This document shows, piece by piece, positions 18,333 through 26,862 of a stretch of 64,000 bases of DNA. The first letter of the stretch is position 1. Each line of letters opens with the position of its first letter. The position numbers and the translations under genes are program-made. Location: positions 4,216,001-4,280,000 of the forward strand of contig NZ_CP022986.1 in NCBI RefSeq assembly GCF_002770595.1, in the 5' to 3' direction. Below the pieces are notes generated by a model. The model saw only the letters and a program-made list of their open reading frames with translations, ran no database searches and had not been told where the DNA came from. This DNA is from Chryseobacterium camelliae. Lineage in GTDB: Bacteria; Bacteroidota; Bacteroidia; Flavobacteriales; Weeksellaceae.

Positions 18333-18848
18333 ATGAAAAAACCAACCTTACTGTTTGCCTTCATCCTGATGGTGCTTAACCTCTCAACAGTTTCCGCACA
18401 GGCAAAATATGAAAATGAAAAAACAGCGATCAATAGGATGCTTGACGGATTCAATACTGCCGCAGCAAAAGCGGATTTCAATACCTATTTCGGCTACTTT
18501 GCCGATGAATCTACCTTCATAGGCACCGATGCTACGGAAGTCTGGGACAAAAAAGCATTTATGGTCTGGGCAAAGCCGTATTTCGATAAAAAACAGACCT
18601 GGAACTTCACCTCCCTGAAACGGAATATCTATTTCGGCAAAGACGGCAGGCTGGCCTGGTTCGATGAGCTGCTGGATACCCAGATGAAAATCTGCCGCGG
18701 TTCCGGAGTCGTGGAAAAAATCAACGGGCAGTGGAAAGTTAGACAGTATGTCCTTTCCATGACGGTTCCTAATGAGATCGTGGATAAGGTAGTGCCGGAA
18801 AAAGCACCTATTGAAGATATATTAATTCAAAAACTGAAAACTAAATAA
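18333..18848 (+). CDS. Secreted SnoaL-like/NTF2-fold protein
   Basis: 171-residue protein with a signal peptide (1-22, VSAQA) and an NTF2-like cone fold of the SnoaL_3 type: INRMLDGFNTAAAKADFNTY, FADESTFIGTDATEVWDKK and RLAWFDELLDTQ. The Asp and Trp positions match family members of unknown function. Its TAA stop shares a base with the ATG of the sugar transporter, so translation is coupled. A small-molecule-binding role linked to sugar uptake is possible, but nothing in the sequence fixes it. Confidence 0.82.
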   Translation: MKKPTLLFAFILMVLNLSTVSAQAKYENEKTAINRMLDGFNTAAAKADFNTYFGYFADESTFIGTDATEVWDKKAFMVWAKPYFDKKQTWNFTSLKRNIYFGKDGRLAWFDELLDTQMKICRGSGVVEKINGQWKVRQYVLSMTVPNEIVDKVVPEKAPIEDILIQKLKTK

Positions 18849-20257
18849 TGCAACCAACCTCTTTACCAAGCCAGCGTTCAGCAAAGAAAAAGCCTGATCT
18901 GTCTATGCTGCAGATCATCAATATGAGCATGGGATTTCTGGGGATCCAGATGGCTTTCGGTCTCCAGAACGGAAACGCCAGCCGCATACTGGCCAACTTC
19001 GGGGCAGACGTCCATGAACTGTCATGGTTCTGGCTGGTCGCACCGGTTACCGGGCTCATCGTTCAGCCCATTATCGGTCATATGGGAGATAATACCTGGA
19101 GCCCGCTGGGGAGGCGTAAACCGTATTTCCTGATTGGGGCCGTTCTCTGTGCCATCGGTCTCGTCATGCTCCCGAATGCTGCTTCCGCTACCCAGATGAT
19201 GGCTGCCAATGTTTTGCTACTGGCTGTTATTTTCCTGGCCATGATGGATGCTTCCATCAATGTCGCTATGGAACCCTTCCGGGCCCTGGTGGGCGATATG
19301 CTCCCAAAGCATCAGGGAACTCTTGGCTTTTCCGTACAGACCATTCTGATCGGTATTGGTGCGGTCATTGGATCTTATATGCCGGACTGGCTGACGAAAC
19401 TGGGTGTTTCCAACACGGCACCGGCGGGATTTGTCGCGGATAATGTGATCTATTCATTTTATGCGGGAGCAGTATTGCTGTTACTTACCATCCTGTATAC
19501 TATTTTCACCACCAAAGAATATTCGCCTCAGCAGTTTGCTGAATTTGCCAATGAGAGTCCCGACACCATTCATACGTCCAAGTTCTCGGATATCTTCAAA
19601 GATTTCTCCAATATTCCTTCCCAGATGAAAAAACTGGGAACAGTGCAGTTCTTTTCCTGGTTTGCCCTGTTTACCATGTGGGTATTTACCACCAGTGCCC
19701 TGGCAACGCATCACTTCGGGCTGTCGCCGCAGGATACGCATTCCAAAGCCTTCAATGATGCAGGTGACCTTACCGGAAAGCTGTTCGGAATGTATAACCT
19801 TTGGGCTATTCCCTTTGCTTTCCTGCTGACGCCGCTCGCTAAAGCGATAGGGAAAAAACAGACCCATGCACTGGCATTGCTGTGTGGTGGACTGGGGCTT
19901 ATCTCCATGTTCTTTATCAGGGATACCGGGCTGCTCTGGATTTCCATGATCGGACTGGGATTCGCCTGGGCAAGTATCCTGGCCATGCCATATGCCATGC
20001 TGATTGAAGTGATCCCGCAGAAAAAGATGGGTGTTTATATGGGCATATTTAACTTTTTCATCGTTATTCCGCAGATCATCAACGGGATTTTCGGAGGTCC
20101 TATTGTCAGCCGTTTCTTTGGGAATTATGCCATAGATTATATCGTTGTGGGAGGCATATGCATGATCATCGGAGCGGTGATGACCATGTTCTTTATTAAA
20201 TCTGATCATGAAACCCCGGAAGAAATTAAAGAAGAAATTCAGCAGATCCATTTCTGA
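18848..20257 (+). CDS. MFS sugar transporter, SLC45/GPH-like
   Basis: Inner-membrane permease of 469 residues with about twelve membrane segments. The block MGFLGIQMAFGLQNGNASRI and the motif DNTWSPLGRRKPYFLIGA (the RxGRRRP-like signature) identify the SLC45/GPH-type sugar:cation symporter group that carries maltose, sucrose or similar. EPFRALVGDMLP is another family block. It is the last gene of the amylase cluster and ends in a strong terminator. Import of maltose or maltodextrin from the periplasm is the natural role given SusA/SusB-like enzymes upstream. Confidence 0.88.
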   Translation: MQPTSLPSQRSAKKKPDLSMLQIINMSMGFLGIQMAFGLQNGNASRILANFGADVHELSWFWLVAPVTGLIVQPIIGHMGDNTWSPLGRRKPYFLIGAVLCAIGLVMLPNAASATQMMAANVLLLAVIFLAMMDASINVAMEPFRALVGDMLPKHQGTLGFSVQTILIGIGAVIGSYMPDWLTKLGVSNTAPAGFVADNVIYSFYAGAVLLLLTILYTIFTTKEYSPQQFAEFANESPDTIHTSKFSDIFKDFSNIPSQMKKLGTVQFFSWFALFTMWVFTTSALATHHFGLSPQDTHSKAFNDAGDLTGKLFGMYNLWAIPFAFLLTPLAKAIGKKQTHALALLCGGLGLISMFFIRDTGLLWISMIGLGFAWASILAMPYAMLIEVIPQKKMGVYMGIFNFFIVIPQIINGIFGGPIVSRFFGNYAIDYIVVGGICMIIGAVMTMFFIKSDHETPEEIKEEIQQIHF

Positions 20258-20283
20258 TTTTTGGAGACTGTATCAAACATTAC

Positions 20284-20313
20284 AAAGAGAGCTTGAAAAA
20301 GTTCTCTTTTTTT
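20284..20313 (+). terminator. Rho-independent terminator after the sugar transporter
   Basis: The 11-bp stem AAAGAGAGCTT / AAGTTCTCTTT with one G-T pair closes a GAAA tetraloop, and a T-run follows. The remaining 135 bases before the next gene show no clear feature. Confidence 0.88.
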
Positions 20314-20449
20314 GTGCAGAAAAACATCAGTTCTGGCCTGCTTTTAGATTCTCAGATGGCAGGAATGCTTTTTACAATTAGGGATGTAGTTCTTAATAAA
20401 AGATCAGGTTCCAACATAAATCTTAATGACAAATACCAAATTTTAAGAA

Positions 20450-21985
20450 ATGTATGACATCATCATTATAGGAAGTGGGGCAGGAGGAGCCACCATGGCC
20501 TATGCACTTGCAGACAGCGGAAAAAAGATCCTGATTGTAGAACGGGGAGGTTATGTTCCCGTAGAAAAAGAAAACTGGGATTCCACGGAAGTGTTCCAGA
20601 AGAACAGGTATACGACTACCGACCTATGGCTGGATAAACATGGAAAAGAATTCAGGCCGGGCATGCATTACAATGTAGGAGGAAATACCAAATTTTACGG
20701 TGCGGCCCTGTTCAGGTTAAGAGAGGATGACTTTAAAGAAATCCGGCATTACGGCGGAACTTCACCGGCCTGGCCTATCGGGTATGAAGACCTGAAAGAC
20801 TATTACTTGGAAGCTGAAAAATTATTTTATGTCCATGGTAAAAGAGGATCAGACCCTACCGAGCCTTACGACTCCGAACCCTATCCTTACGAAGCCCTAC
20901 CGCATGAACCACGGATCCAGGAAATATTTGATGAGCTAAAGCAGTACGGACTGAAGCCTTTTGAGCTGCCAATCGGAGTTAATTTCACGCCGCATGCTGT
21001 TATCAATGCCCCCTATACGTTAGACCGTTTCGACGGATTTCCGGATGCTGCAGAACGCAAAGGGGATGCCCATCTCTGTTCGCTTTCCAAGGCCCTCGAA
21101 CATCCGAATGTAGAACTGATGATCAATACCAAAGTGTTGAAACTGGTCACTGATGAGGATGGCAAAAAGATTTCCGAAATCATCGTGGAACAGGACGGCG
21201 AAACCAAAACCCTGAAAGCCGGTTATGTAGTGCTTTCTGCGGGTGCCATCAATTCTGCCGCTTTGCTTTTACAGAGCCGTAGCGAAAAATTTCCTGCCGG
21301 CCTGGCGAATTCTTCCGACCAGGTGGGAAGGAATTATATGTTCCATCAGAATTCCGCGCTGGTCGCCTTATATACCGAGCCAAATTATACCAAATTTGGA
21401 AAAACGTTCGGCATCAATGATTTTTACCATGCGGCAAGAGGCTATGAATTCCCATTGGGACACATTCAGATGCTCGGTAAGTCGGATGAGCATCAGATCA
21501 AGGCAGACAGCCCAGTTCCGGCACCCGGTTTCACATTCGAGCTGATGGCTAAGCATGCGGTAGATTTCTGGCTCACGTCAGAAGACCTTCCGGATCCTGA
21601 AAACAGAGTTACCGTTGAAGAGAACGGGCAGATCAGGATTACCTATACCCCAAACAATACTGAAGGCCATAAACTGCTTAAAGATGAGCTGATCAAAGCC
21701 CTGAAAGCTTCCGGGAAATTTGATTCCTTTTTCTTTAAAGGCATCTATTTCAGCAAAGGAATGGACATCGGTTCCCCGGCACACCAGAACGGGACAACGA
21801 AAATGGGCACTGATCCGGAGAATTCCGTAGTGGATCCCTATTGTAAAGCCCACGATCTGGATAATCTTTATATTGTGGACGGAGGATTTTTCGTATCCAG
21901 CGGAGCTGTGAATCCTGCGCTTACGATTATTGCCATGGCATTGCGAGTAGGGCAGCATATCAAAAATAATGTTTTAGCATCATGA
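20450..21985 (+). CDS. GMC family FAD-dependent oxidoreductase
   Basis: Flavoprotein of 511 residues that oxidises an alcohol or sugar hydroxyl. The N-terminal dinucleotide fold reads DIIIIGSGAGGATMAYALA with the acidic end at IVERG. GMC hallmarks are VGGNTKFYGAALFRLRE, and the C-terminal active-site region HQNGTTKMGTDP...DGGFFVSSGAVNPALTI (split) with the catalytic His before NG. No signal peptide is present. Its end overlaps the next MFS gene by four bases (ATGA), suggesting a substrate-uptake and oxidation pair. The substrate is unknown; choline/glucose dehydrogenase-like and gluconate-type functions are both possible. Confidence 0.88.
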   Translation: MYDIIIIGSGAGGATMAYALADSGKKILIVERGGYVPVEKENWDSTEVFQKNRYTTTDLWLDKHGKEFRPGMHYNVGGNTKFYGAALFRLREDDFKEIRHYGGTSPAWPIGYEDLKDYYLEAEKLFYVHGKRGSDPTEPYDSEPYPYEALPHEPRIQEIFDELKQYGLKPFELPIGVNFTPHAVINAPYTLDRFDGFPDAAERKGDAHLCSLSKALEHPNVELMINTKVLKLVTDEDGKKISEIIVEQDGETKTLKAGYVVLSAGAINSAALLLQSRSEKFPAGLANSSDQVGRNYMFHQNSALVALYTEPNYTKFGKTFGINDFYHAARGYEFPLGHIQMLGKSDEHQIKADSPVPAPGFTFELMAKHAVDFWLTSEDLPDPENRVTVEENGQIRITYTPNNTEGHKLLKDELIKALKASGKFDSFFFKGIYFSKGMDIGSPAHQNGTTKMGTDPENSVVDPYCKAHDLDNLYIVDGGFFVSSGAVNPALTIIAMALRVGQHIKNNVLAS

Positions 21986-23148
21986 AACCTGAATTGGTGA
22001 AAACCGGACTGGTCTTTTTGATCGCTTTCCTTACCGGAGTTAATTTTGTCGTATTTCCGGCATTGGGAACGGCATTCACGGATCCTTCGGTTTTTGCACT
22101 TTCGTCTTCACAGTTCGGTAGCCTGTTTCTTCCGCAGGTGGTTTGTATCATCATTTCATGCCTGTCAGCACCATTTCTTGTCAACAGATTCGGGCCTAAG
22201 ATCATCCTGGCATCCGGTATTCTTCTTATGATCATTTCCACAGGAGTTTTATGGTCTTTACAGTTTTTCATGCATGATAAAAGCCTGCTCTTTCCTGTTC
22301 TTATGGTGCTGGTGGCCTTCACAGGTTCCGGGTTCGGGCTTTCCATTACAACCCTGAATCCCCTGGCGGCAAGCCTGTTTAAAGACAATCCTTCATCAGC
22401 CATTCTCATTCTGCAGTTTCTGGTGGGGTTGGGAACGTCTGCCTCACCCCTTATGATGAGTGTTGCCGGTGATGTGCACCGCTGGATGTATGTCCCCGGA
22501 ATTATTGTTCTCGCAGTAGGTTTTTCTCTTATTGCTTTTCTGTTTATCAGTCTCCCTAAAGAGCAATTTTTTGAACTTCCGGCAAAGCTTCGGATTCCGG
22601 TTAAATTATGGCTGTTTTTCGGAGTTATTGTCTTGTATGGATTTATTGAAGGGACTTTTGGCAGTTTCGGGACAATTATATTAAAAGGCCGCGGGCTGAG
22701 CAATTCAGAAGCCAGCCTCGGACTGTCGCTTTTCTGGGGTGGGATTGCCGTTAACCGTTTGCTATTCGGTATTTTTGCGAGGAAACATGACCTGTCGTTG
22801 ATTTATCTGCTTTCACCACTTGGTGTAGGGACAGCCATTGTGTTGCTGCTGATATTTTCCGGAGCCGGATGGATCCTGTCGCTGATGTTCGTTACAGGAT
22901 TTTTCATGGGAAGCATATTTCCCGGAACGATAGGATGGGGTACCGTGGAATTTCCTACGCTGACGGTCATGGTGTCTGGGTTTCTTATGGCGGCGAATCA
23001 GGTGGGCACCGGTATTGTAACCAATGTCTTAGGTCACTTTACCAGCCGGACTTCCTTTATTCTTGAAGCATTGGTCATTCTGGCTGCACTGATCTGCATG
23101 TGCCTTTTCCTGCTGAAGAACCACTCGAAAATAAAGGAAGCATTTTAA
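21982..23148 (+). CDS. MFS transporter
   Basis: Inner-membrane protein of 388 residues with about twelve hydrophobic segments. It starts with a membrane helix (TGLVFLIAFLTGVNFVVFPA) and carries an inter-domain loop with basic residues (ARKHDLS). Its shape fits a small sugar or organic acid permease of the major facilitator superfamily, but no signature points to a substrate. It is translationally coupled to the GMC oxidoreductase by ATGA overlap. No convincing terminator follows before the pirin promoter. Confidence 0.82.
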   Translation: MKPELVKTGLVFLIAFLTGVNFVVFPALGTAFTDPSVFALSSSQFGSLFLPQVVCIIISCLSAPFLVNRFGPKIILASGILLMIISTGVLWSLQFFMHDKSLLFPVLMVLVAFTGSGFGLSITTLNPLAASLFKDNPSSAILILQFLVGLGTSASPLMMSVAGDVHRWMYVPGIIVLAVGFSLIAFLFISLPKEQFFELPAKLRIPVKLWLFFGVIVLYGFIEGTFGSFGTIILKGRGLSNSEASLGLSLFWGGIAVNRLLFGIFARKHDLSLIYLLSPLGVGTAIVLLLIFSGAGWILSLMFVTGFFMGSIFPGTIGWGTVEFPTLTVMVSGFLMAANQVGTGIVTNVLGHFTSRTSFILEALVILAALICMCLFLLKNHSKIKEAF

Positions 23149-23230
23149 AACGGGACAGTATTAAAACCATATCGGTATCAGACCTGGATCTTTCTTATCC
23201 TACGTCAACAGCACGTCCCGGCGCCTGATG

Positions 23231-23238
23231 TACCTTTG
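23231..23238 (+). promoter_or_regulatory. -7 promoter element of the pirin gene
   Basis: TACCTTTG matches TAnnTTTG exactly and lies 18 bases before the ATG at 23257. The -33 position lacks a clear TTG. Its position argues against the longer in-frame start at 23236, which would fall inside the element. Confidence 0.6.
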
Positions 23239-23256
23239 TACCATATAATAAAAGAT

Positions 23257-23985
23257 ATGAAAACAGTTTATCATAAAGCAGATTCAAGAGGCCATGCCGA
23301 TCACGGATGGCTGAACAGTTACCACACCTTCAGTTTTGCCGGATACCAGAACAGGGACAGGATGAACTTTGGTGTACTGAGAGTATTGAATGATGATACC
23401 GTTACCCAGGGAATGGGATTCGGTACACACCCGCACCGTGATATGGAAATCATTTCCATTCCGCTGGAAGGTGACCTGGAGCATAAAGATTCTATGGGCA
23501 CAACGGCCGTGATCAGAAAAGGTGAAATACAGGTGATGAGTGCCGGAACGGGTTTGATGCACAGTGAATATAACAAAAACAAGGATGTACCCGTAAAGTT
23601 TTTGCAGATTTGGGTTTTTCCGCGTGAAACAGGCGTTCAGCCAAGATATGACCAGAAAAGCATTAAAGAAGGTGAGAAGATCAACGGTTTCCAGCAGATC
23701 TTATCACCGGATAAAAATGATGACGGAGTATGGATCCATCAGGATGCCTGGTTCAATCTGGCTCATTTTACGAAAGGAAACGGCAAAAATTATATGCTGA
23801 ACAAAAAAGGGAATGGTGTTTATGTTTTTGTATTGAAAGGCAGTGCCAGGATCGGCGACAGAGTCCTGAATGAAAGGGATGGATTAGGAATCTGGGACAC
23901 CCAGAGTTTCAATATTGAAGCTGTGGAAGACGCAGAAATCCTGTTAATGGAAGTTCCGATGGAATTACCCGAGTACCTGAAATAG
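23257..23985 (+). CDS. Pirin family bicupin protein
   Basis: Cytoplasmic bicupin of 242 residues. The N-terminal cupin has GFGTHPHRDMEIISIPLEG with the metal-binding His pair and the later Glu, and HKDSMGTTAVIRKGEIQVMSAG (split) as usual in pirins and YhhW-type quercetinases. Pirins have quercetin 2,3-dioxygenase activity in several species and act as redox regulators in others; neither role can be chosen here. ATG 23257 is used because the upstream promoter element excludes 23236. The gene seems to stand alone, followed by the ilv promoter region. Confidence 0.9.
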   Translation: MKTVYHKADSRGHADHGWLNSYHTFSFAGYQNRDRMNFGVLRVLNDDTVTQGMGFGTHPHRDMEIISIPLEGDLEHKDSMGTTAVIRKGEIQVMSAGTGLMHSEYNKNKDVPVKFLQIWVFPRETGVQPRYDQKSIKEGEKINGFQQILSPDKNDDGVWIHQDAWFNLAHFTKGNGKNYMLNKKGNGVYVFVLKGSARIGDRVLNERDGLGIWDTQSFNIEAVEDAEILLMEVPMELPEYLK

Positions 23986-24051
23986 CAATATGGTGTATTC
24001 CTAACGAATGTTCGGGAAATTAAAATAAATGATAATTTATGCAAATCTATA

Positions 24052-24081
24052 TTGTGTATTTGGATATACTTCCTATATTTG
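24052..24081 (+). promoter_or_regulatory. Promoter of the ilv operon
   Basis: TTG at 24052-24054, 19 bases of spacer, then TATATTTG at 24074-24081. Both elements and the spacing fit the Bacteroidota -33/-7 consensus. Transcription would begin around 24085-24088, just before the leader peptide ATG at 24100. Confidence 0.8.
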
Positions 24082-24099
24082 CATTGAATTATACATAAA

Positions 24100-24153
24100 A
24101 TGAACACGTTTTTCAACCTTATTATTGTCATTATCATTATTGGATCCCAATAA
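24100..24153 (+). CDS. ilvL: ilv leader peptide, 17 aa, rich in Ile and Val
   Basis: MNTFFNLIIVIIIIGSQ, then TAA. Eight consecutive codons (Leu-Ile-Ile-Val-Ile-Ile-Ile-Ile) specify products of the operon that follows. The peptide lies between a good promoter and a terminator/antiterminator pair upstream of ilvE. This is the classic arrangement of ribosome-mediated attenuation: low charged tRNA-Ile, tRNA-Val or tRNA-Leu stalls the ribosome in the run. The stop codon directly abuts the 5' arm of the antiterminator, so a ribosome finishing the peptide would cover that arm. Confidence 0.9.
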   Translation: MNTFFNLIIVIIIIGSQ

Positions 24154-24222
24154 TGCGAGGTGGCGTATAAATAATAATGTATAAAATATTTTCAACCATC
24201 CTCGCATGAGGGTGGTTTTTTT
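24154..24222 (+). promoter_or_regulatory. ilv transcription attenuator: antiterminator and terminator
   Basis: Two mutually exclusive hairpins can be drawn. Terminator: AACCATCCTC (24194-24203) pairs over 10 bp with GAGGGTGGTT (24208-24217) around loop GCAT, with a T-tract to 24222. Antiterminator: TGCGAGGTGG (24154-24163) pairs with CCATCCTCGCA (24196-24206) with one bulged T, which uses up the 5' arm of the terminator. Stalling in the leader run leaves 24154-24163 free and allows read-through into ilvE. Confidence 0.88.
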
Positions 24223-24253
24223 ATGGTCAGAATTTAAATTAAAACAGCAATAC

Positions 24254-25162
24254 ATGTATTACAATGAGAACAGCGTCCTCTATTTTAACGGGGAATATGT
24301 AAAGGCAGCAGAAGCAAAGACAGACTTGTACAGCCAGTCCCTGCACTATGGCTATGCCGTTTTTGAAGGCATAAAATCTTATGGGACGGCTCAGGGAACA
24401 AAGATCTTTAAAGCAAAAGAACATTATGAAAGGCTGAAAAGATCAGCAGAACTGATGCTGATGCCTTTTGACTATACAGCCAAAGAAATGGTGCAGATCA
24501 CGTATGAACTGCTTGAAAAAAACGGGCTTTCCAATGCGTATATCCGTCCTATTGTAGTTTGTTCACCCAATATGTCCCTCTCAAAAGGTAGAGAAAGCTA
24601 TCTCGCTATTGAAGTATGGAATTGGGATAACGGCTACTTGGCTAATCAGATGAATGTAATGACTTCCTCCTTTGAGAGGCCGAATCCAAAAGCGTTTAAA
24701 GTAGAGGCAAAGGTCAGCGGCCATTATGTAAACTCTATCCTGGCCTGTCAGGAAGCCAAGGACAAAGGCTTTGATGAAGCGGTGGTTCTGGATCATGAGG
24801 GATTCGTTGCAGAAAGCTCCGGCGCCAATGTATTTTACGAAAAGGACGGAGTGCTCTTTACACCGCCGAAAGGAAGTATCCTGCCTGGAATTACCCGTGC
24901 AACCGTATTTGAAATCTGTGATGCACTGGGCATTCCTTATACAGAAAAACACTTCACACCTGAAGAAATGAGAGGCTCCGATGCCGCTTTTTTCTGTGGG
25001 ACCGCAGCTGAAATTGTTGCGCTGGGTTCAATGGACAGCGTACCTTTTTCTTTATCCTGGGAAGATACCCTTTCGTCAACAGTTCAGAAAGCATACAGGC
25101 ATCTGGTAATGGAAGAGGACTATTCGTATTTAAAATCACAATTAAAATTGAAGTATGCCTGA
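24254..25162 (+). CDS. ilvE: Branched-chain amino acid aminotransferase
   Basis: PLP enzyme of fold type IV that makes valine, leucine and isoleucine from their keto acids. It contains [17 protein letters not shown], the PLP lysine in [14 protein letters not shown], and [24 protein letters not shown] is near the C-terminus. At 302 residues it has the normal length. A longer in-frame start at 24206 would begin inside the terminator stem, so ATG 24254 ([11 protein letters not shown]) is chosen. First structural gene of the attenuated operon; its end overlaps ilvD by eight bases. Confidence 0.96.
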   Translation: MYYNENSVLYFNGEYVKAAEAKTDLYSQSLHYGYAVFEGIKSYGTAQGTKIFKAKEHYERLKRSAELMLMPFDYTAKEMVQITYELLEKNGLSNAYIRPIVVCSPNMSLSKGRESYLAIEVWNWDNGYLANQMNVMTSSFERPNPKAFKVEAKVSGHYVNSILACQEAKDKGFDEAVVLDHEGFVAESSGANVFYEKDGVLFTPPKGSILPGITRATVFEICDALGIPYTEKHFTPEEMRGSDAAFFCGTAAEIVALGSMDSVPFSLSWEDTLSSTVQKAYRHLVMEEDYSYLKSQLKLKYA

Positions 25163-26840
25163 TTCAGTATTAAATAAATATTCGAGGACCCTTACCCAGG
25201 ATCCTACCCAGCCTGCAACCCAGGCACAGTATTACGCGATAGGATTTACCGAGCAGGATTTTGGTAAAGCTCAGGTAGGGATTGCGAGTATGGGTTACGA
25301 CGGAAATCCGTGCAATATGCATCTCAACAGTTTGGCGGAACTGGTAAAACAGGGGGTAAAAAAAGAAGATCTGATGGGCCTCATGTTCCACACCATCGGG
25401 ATCAGTGACGGAATGACCAATGGCACGGATGGCATGCGGTATTCGCTGGTCAGCAGGGATATTATTGCTGACAGTATTGAAACGGTGTGTGCAGGGCAGT
25501 ATTACGATGCACTGATCACCGTCCCGGGATGCGACAAGAATATGCCGGGATCCCTGATTGCTATGGCGCGCCTTAACCGGCCTTCCATCATGGTATACGG
25601 CGGAAGCATAGAAGCCGGTCACTATAAAGGCGAAGACCTGAACATAGTCTCTGCTTTTGAAGCTTTGGGCAATAAGCTGGCCGGCAAGCTTTCGGATACG
25701 GATTATAAAGGAATCATCCAGCATGCCTGTCCCGGTGCAGGGGCCTGTGGCGGAATGTATACGGCCAATACCATGGCTTCTGCTATCGAAGCACTAGGGA
25801 TGAGCCTTCCGTATTCTTCTTCCTATCCTGCACTCAGCAGGGAAAAAAAAGAAGAATGTGCGTATGCCGGGCATTACATTAAAAACCTGCTGGAAAAAGA
25901 TATCAAACCTTCGGACATCATGACCCCGAAAGCTTTTGAAAATGCAGTAAGGCTCATCATGGTTCTTGGTGGAAGCACCAATGCGGTGCTGCACTTTCTG
26001 GCGATTGCCAAAAGCATTGGGGTGGAACTGACGATTGACGACTTCCAGAAGATCAGTGATGAAACACCCCTCCTGGCCGACCTGAAGCCAAGCGGCAGGT
26101 ACCTGATGCCGGACCTGCATCTGGTGGGCGGCGTCCCGGCAGTGATGAAATACATGCTGGATCTCGGAATGCTTCACGGAGACTGTATGACCGTTACCGG
26201 AAAAACCATTGCCGAAAACCTGGAACTGGTGACTTCAGTCATCGAGAGGGACCAGGACATCATCAGGGATATCAGGAACCCGATAAAGGATACCGGCCAT
26301 ATCAGGATCATGTACGGAAACCTGGCTGAAAAAGGCTGTGTAGCCAAAATTACCGGTAAGGAAGGCCGTTTTTTCAGAGGTCCGGCGGTTGTTTTTGACG
26401 GCGAAAAGCAATTTATCAAAGGCATTGAAGAAAAGAAAGTGAAAGAAGGCAATGTGGTAGTCATTAAAAATGAAGGACCTAAAGGAGCACCGGGCATGCC
26501 GGAAATGCTGAAGCCGACCTCCGCCTTAATGGGATCCGGATTAGGAAAGAATGTAGCCCTGATTACGGACGGAAGATTTTCCGGAGGTACGCATGGCTTT
26601 GTCGTTGGCCACATTACACCCGAATCTTTTGACGGAGGCCTCATTGGTCTGGTCAAAGAAGGGGACATCATAGAAATTGATGCCGAGAAGAATACCATCA
26701 ACCTGATGGTTTCTGAGGAAGAAATTGCAGAAAGAAAAGCCGCTTTTGTACAGCCCGACTATAAAGTGAAATACGGCGTGCTTTATAAATACGCAAAATC
26801 CGTAGCCGATGCTTCACAGGGATGTGTAACCGATCTTTAA
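25155..26840 (+). CDS. ilvD: Dihydroxy-acid dehydratase
   Basis: Iron-sulfur enzyme that dehydrates 2,3-dihydroxy-isovalerate and 2,3-dihydroxy-3-methylvalerate. Cluster cysteines are seen in [19 protein letters not shown] and [16 protein letters not shown]. The C-terminal half has [20 protein letters not shown]. The 561-residue length fits the IlvD family. The start overlaps ilvE by eight bases, and ilvB follows after 22 bases, so it sits inside the ilvE-D-B-N-C-A unit. Confidence 0.97.
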   Translation: MPDSVLNKYSRTLTQDPTQPATQAQYYAIGFTEQDFGKAQVGIASMGYDGNPCNMHLNSLAELVKQGVKKEDLMGLMFHTIGISDGMTNGTDGMRYSLVSRDIIADSIETVCAGQYYDALITVPGCDKNMPGSLIAMARLNRPSIMVYGGSIEAGHYKGEDLNIVSAFEALGNKLAGKLSDTDYKGIIQHACPGAGACGGMYTANTMASAIEALGMSLPYSSSYPALSREKKEECAYAGHYIKNLLEKDIKPSDIMTPKAFENAVRLIMVLGGSTNAVLHFLAIAKSIGVELTIDDFQKISDETPLLADLKPSGRYLMPDLHLVGGVPAVMKYMLDLGMLHGDCMTVTGKTIAENLELVTSVIERDQDIIRDIRNPIKDTGHIRIMYGNLAEKGCVAKITGKEGRFFRGPAVVFDGEKQFIKGIEEKKVKEGNVVVIKNEGPKGAPGMPEMLKPTSALMGSGLGKNVALITDGRFSGGTHGFVVGHITPESFDGGLIGLVKEGDIIEIDAEKNTINLMVSEEEIAERKAAFVQPDYKVKYGVLYKYAKSVADASQGCVTDL

Positions 26841-26862
26841 GTAACAAATAAACAGAATATAT

